Assembly: GCA_903863035.1 (NCBI GenBank)
Contig: CAIPAT010000342.1
Coordinates: 1 to 51,413 of the forward strand
Direction of reading: 5' to 3'
DNA from: an uncultured Lentisphaeria bacterium
GTDB lineage: Bacteria > Verrucomicrobiota > Lentisphaeria > Victivallales > Victivallaceae
Length of the DNA: 51,413 bases
Shown: in pieces, positions 51,167 through 51,413 of the stretch
How the letters are laid out: each line of letters begins with the position of its first letter
Position numbering within the stretch: position 1 is the stretch's first letter
The notes under the pieces: generated by a model
What the model saw: the letters and a program-made list of their open reading frames with translations, nothing else
What the model was told of the DNA's origin: nothing
Databases searched by the model: none
Position numbers and translations under genes: made by a program

Positions 51167-51413
51167 ATTACATATTTTCAATAAAGCAGTTTAAAACACT
51201 TTTCACCACAAAACACACGAAAGAAAATGAAGATAACACATAATTAGATAATTACCAAAACCGTAACACGTAGCACGACCAGTCACCAGTCACCAGTCAC
51301 CAGTCACCAGTCACCAGTCACCAGTCACCAGTCACCAGTCACCAGTCACCAGTCACCAGTCACCAGTCACCAGTCACCAGTCACCAGTCACCAGTCACCA
51401 GTCACCAGTCACC
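51167..51413. other. Gene-free right edge
   Basis: This 247-base end lies upstream of the SNF2 gene. AT-rich sequence (51167-51275) probably contains its promoter, though no clear boxes are visible. The rest is the heptamer array described separately. Confidence 0.5.
51278..51413. repeat. 7-bp tandem repeat (ACCAGTC)n, about 19 copies, running off the window
   Basis: ACCAGTC is repeated without interruption from 51278 to the last base of the window, about 19.4 copies. The unit is not a multiple of three and lies outside a gene. Two copies of the same heptamer occur at 22652-22665 between mnmE and tag. The array reaching the window end suggests an assembly break at a repeat. Confidence 0.95.

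Overview
The window looks like a chromosomal segment (most likely the end of an assembled contig) from a Gram-negative bacterium of the PVC superphylum, probably Lentisphaerota (Victivallis-like). The main clue is a DUF1559-type prepilin with a GFTLIELL N-terminus and an H-X9-DG C-terminal motif, a family strongly expanded in Lentisphaerae, Planctomycetes and some Verrucomicrobia. Supporting clues are ThyX, many Pro/Ala/Thr-rich single-TM proteins, and intergenic DNA full of short dispersed repeats. The lineage is inferred; there is no rRNA or other marker in the window. I found no tRNA, rRNA, CRISPR array, phage or intact transposase.

Layout, left to right. 0.4-8.2 kb: argH, two paralogous small membrane proteins, a tatD-nudC pair, a CrtI/CrtISO-like FAD oxidoreductase, a UPF0489 protein and a GYF-RDD membrane protein. 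8.4-12.4 kb: a GT39-like membrane protein followed by a translationally coupled pair of CNNM/CorC-type proteins. 12.6-15.8 kb: a 57-residue 2[4Fe-4S] ferredoxin with its own terminator, then a HAD phosphatase/HhH-GPD glycosylase pair bracketed by two same-orientation copies of a palindrome-ended non-coding element, then an exported HEAT-repeat protein. 15.9-19.8 kb: an 806-residue Thr/Pro-rich protein built from 37-residue repeats, and a TPR protein upstream of it. 20.1-26.4 kb: a Gfo/Idh/MocA oxidoreductase, mnmE, a run of two zinc-ribbon membrane proteins plus tag, and an aldo/keto reductase with a ferredoxin-like tail.

26.5-35.3 kb: an unknown polytopic membrane protein, then thyX-pdxA-(membrane protein with a degenerate spermidine-synthase-like domain)-secreted parvulin on the plus strand, meeting a GT39-like protein tail to tail. 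35.3-37.8 kb: a prepilin, a terminator, a Wzy_C/TPR O-antigen-ligase-type protein and that GT39 protein, all leftward; this looks like a candidate pilin glycosylation locus. 38.2-43.2 kb: recX, an AEC transporter, uvrA and a methyltransferase. 43.4-46.5 kb: a degenerate 2H phosphoesterase, a lipoprotein, rsmH (outside a division cluster) and an M14 carboxypeptidase. 46.5-47.5 kb: a 1-kb gene-free stretch with a 52-bp tandem array, small palindromes and a 152-bp inverted-repeat element. 47.5-51.2 kb: a SWIM/AT-hook protein and a SNF2 helicase. The window ends inside a 7-bp tandem repeat.

Most genes are housekeeping (arginine, pyridoxal phosphate and thymidylate synthesis, DNA repair, tRNA/rRNA modification). 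The unusual content lies in the non-coding repeats (several roughly 150-bp elements with terminal inverted repeats, the 52-bp array, recurring short phrases), the Thr-rich repeat protein and the prepilin/ligase locus. All family assignments come from reading translated motifs by eye; no database search was run.
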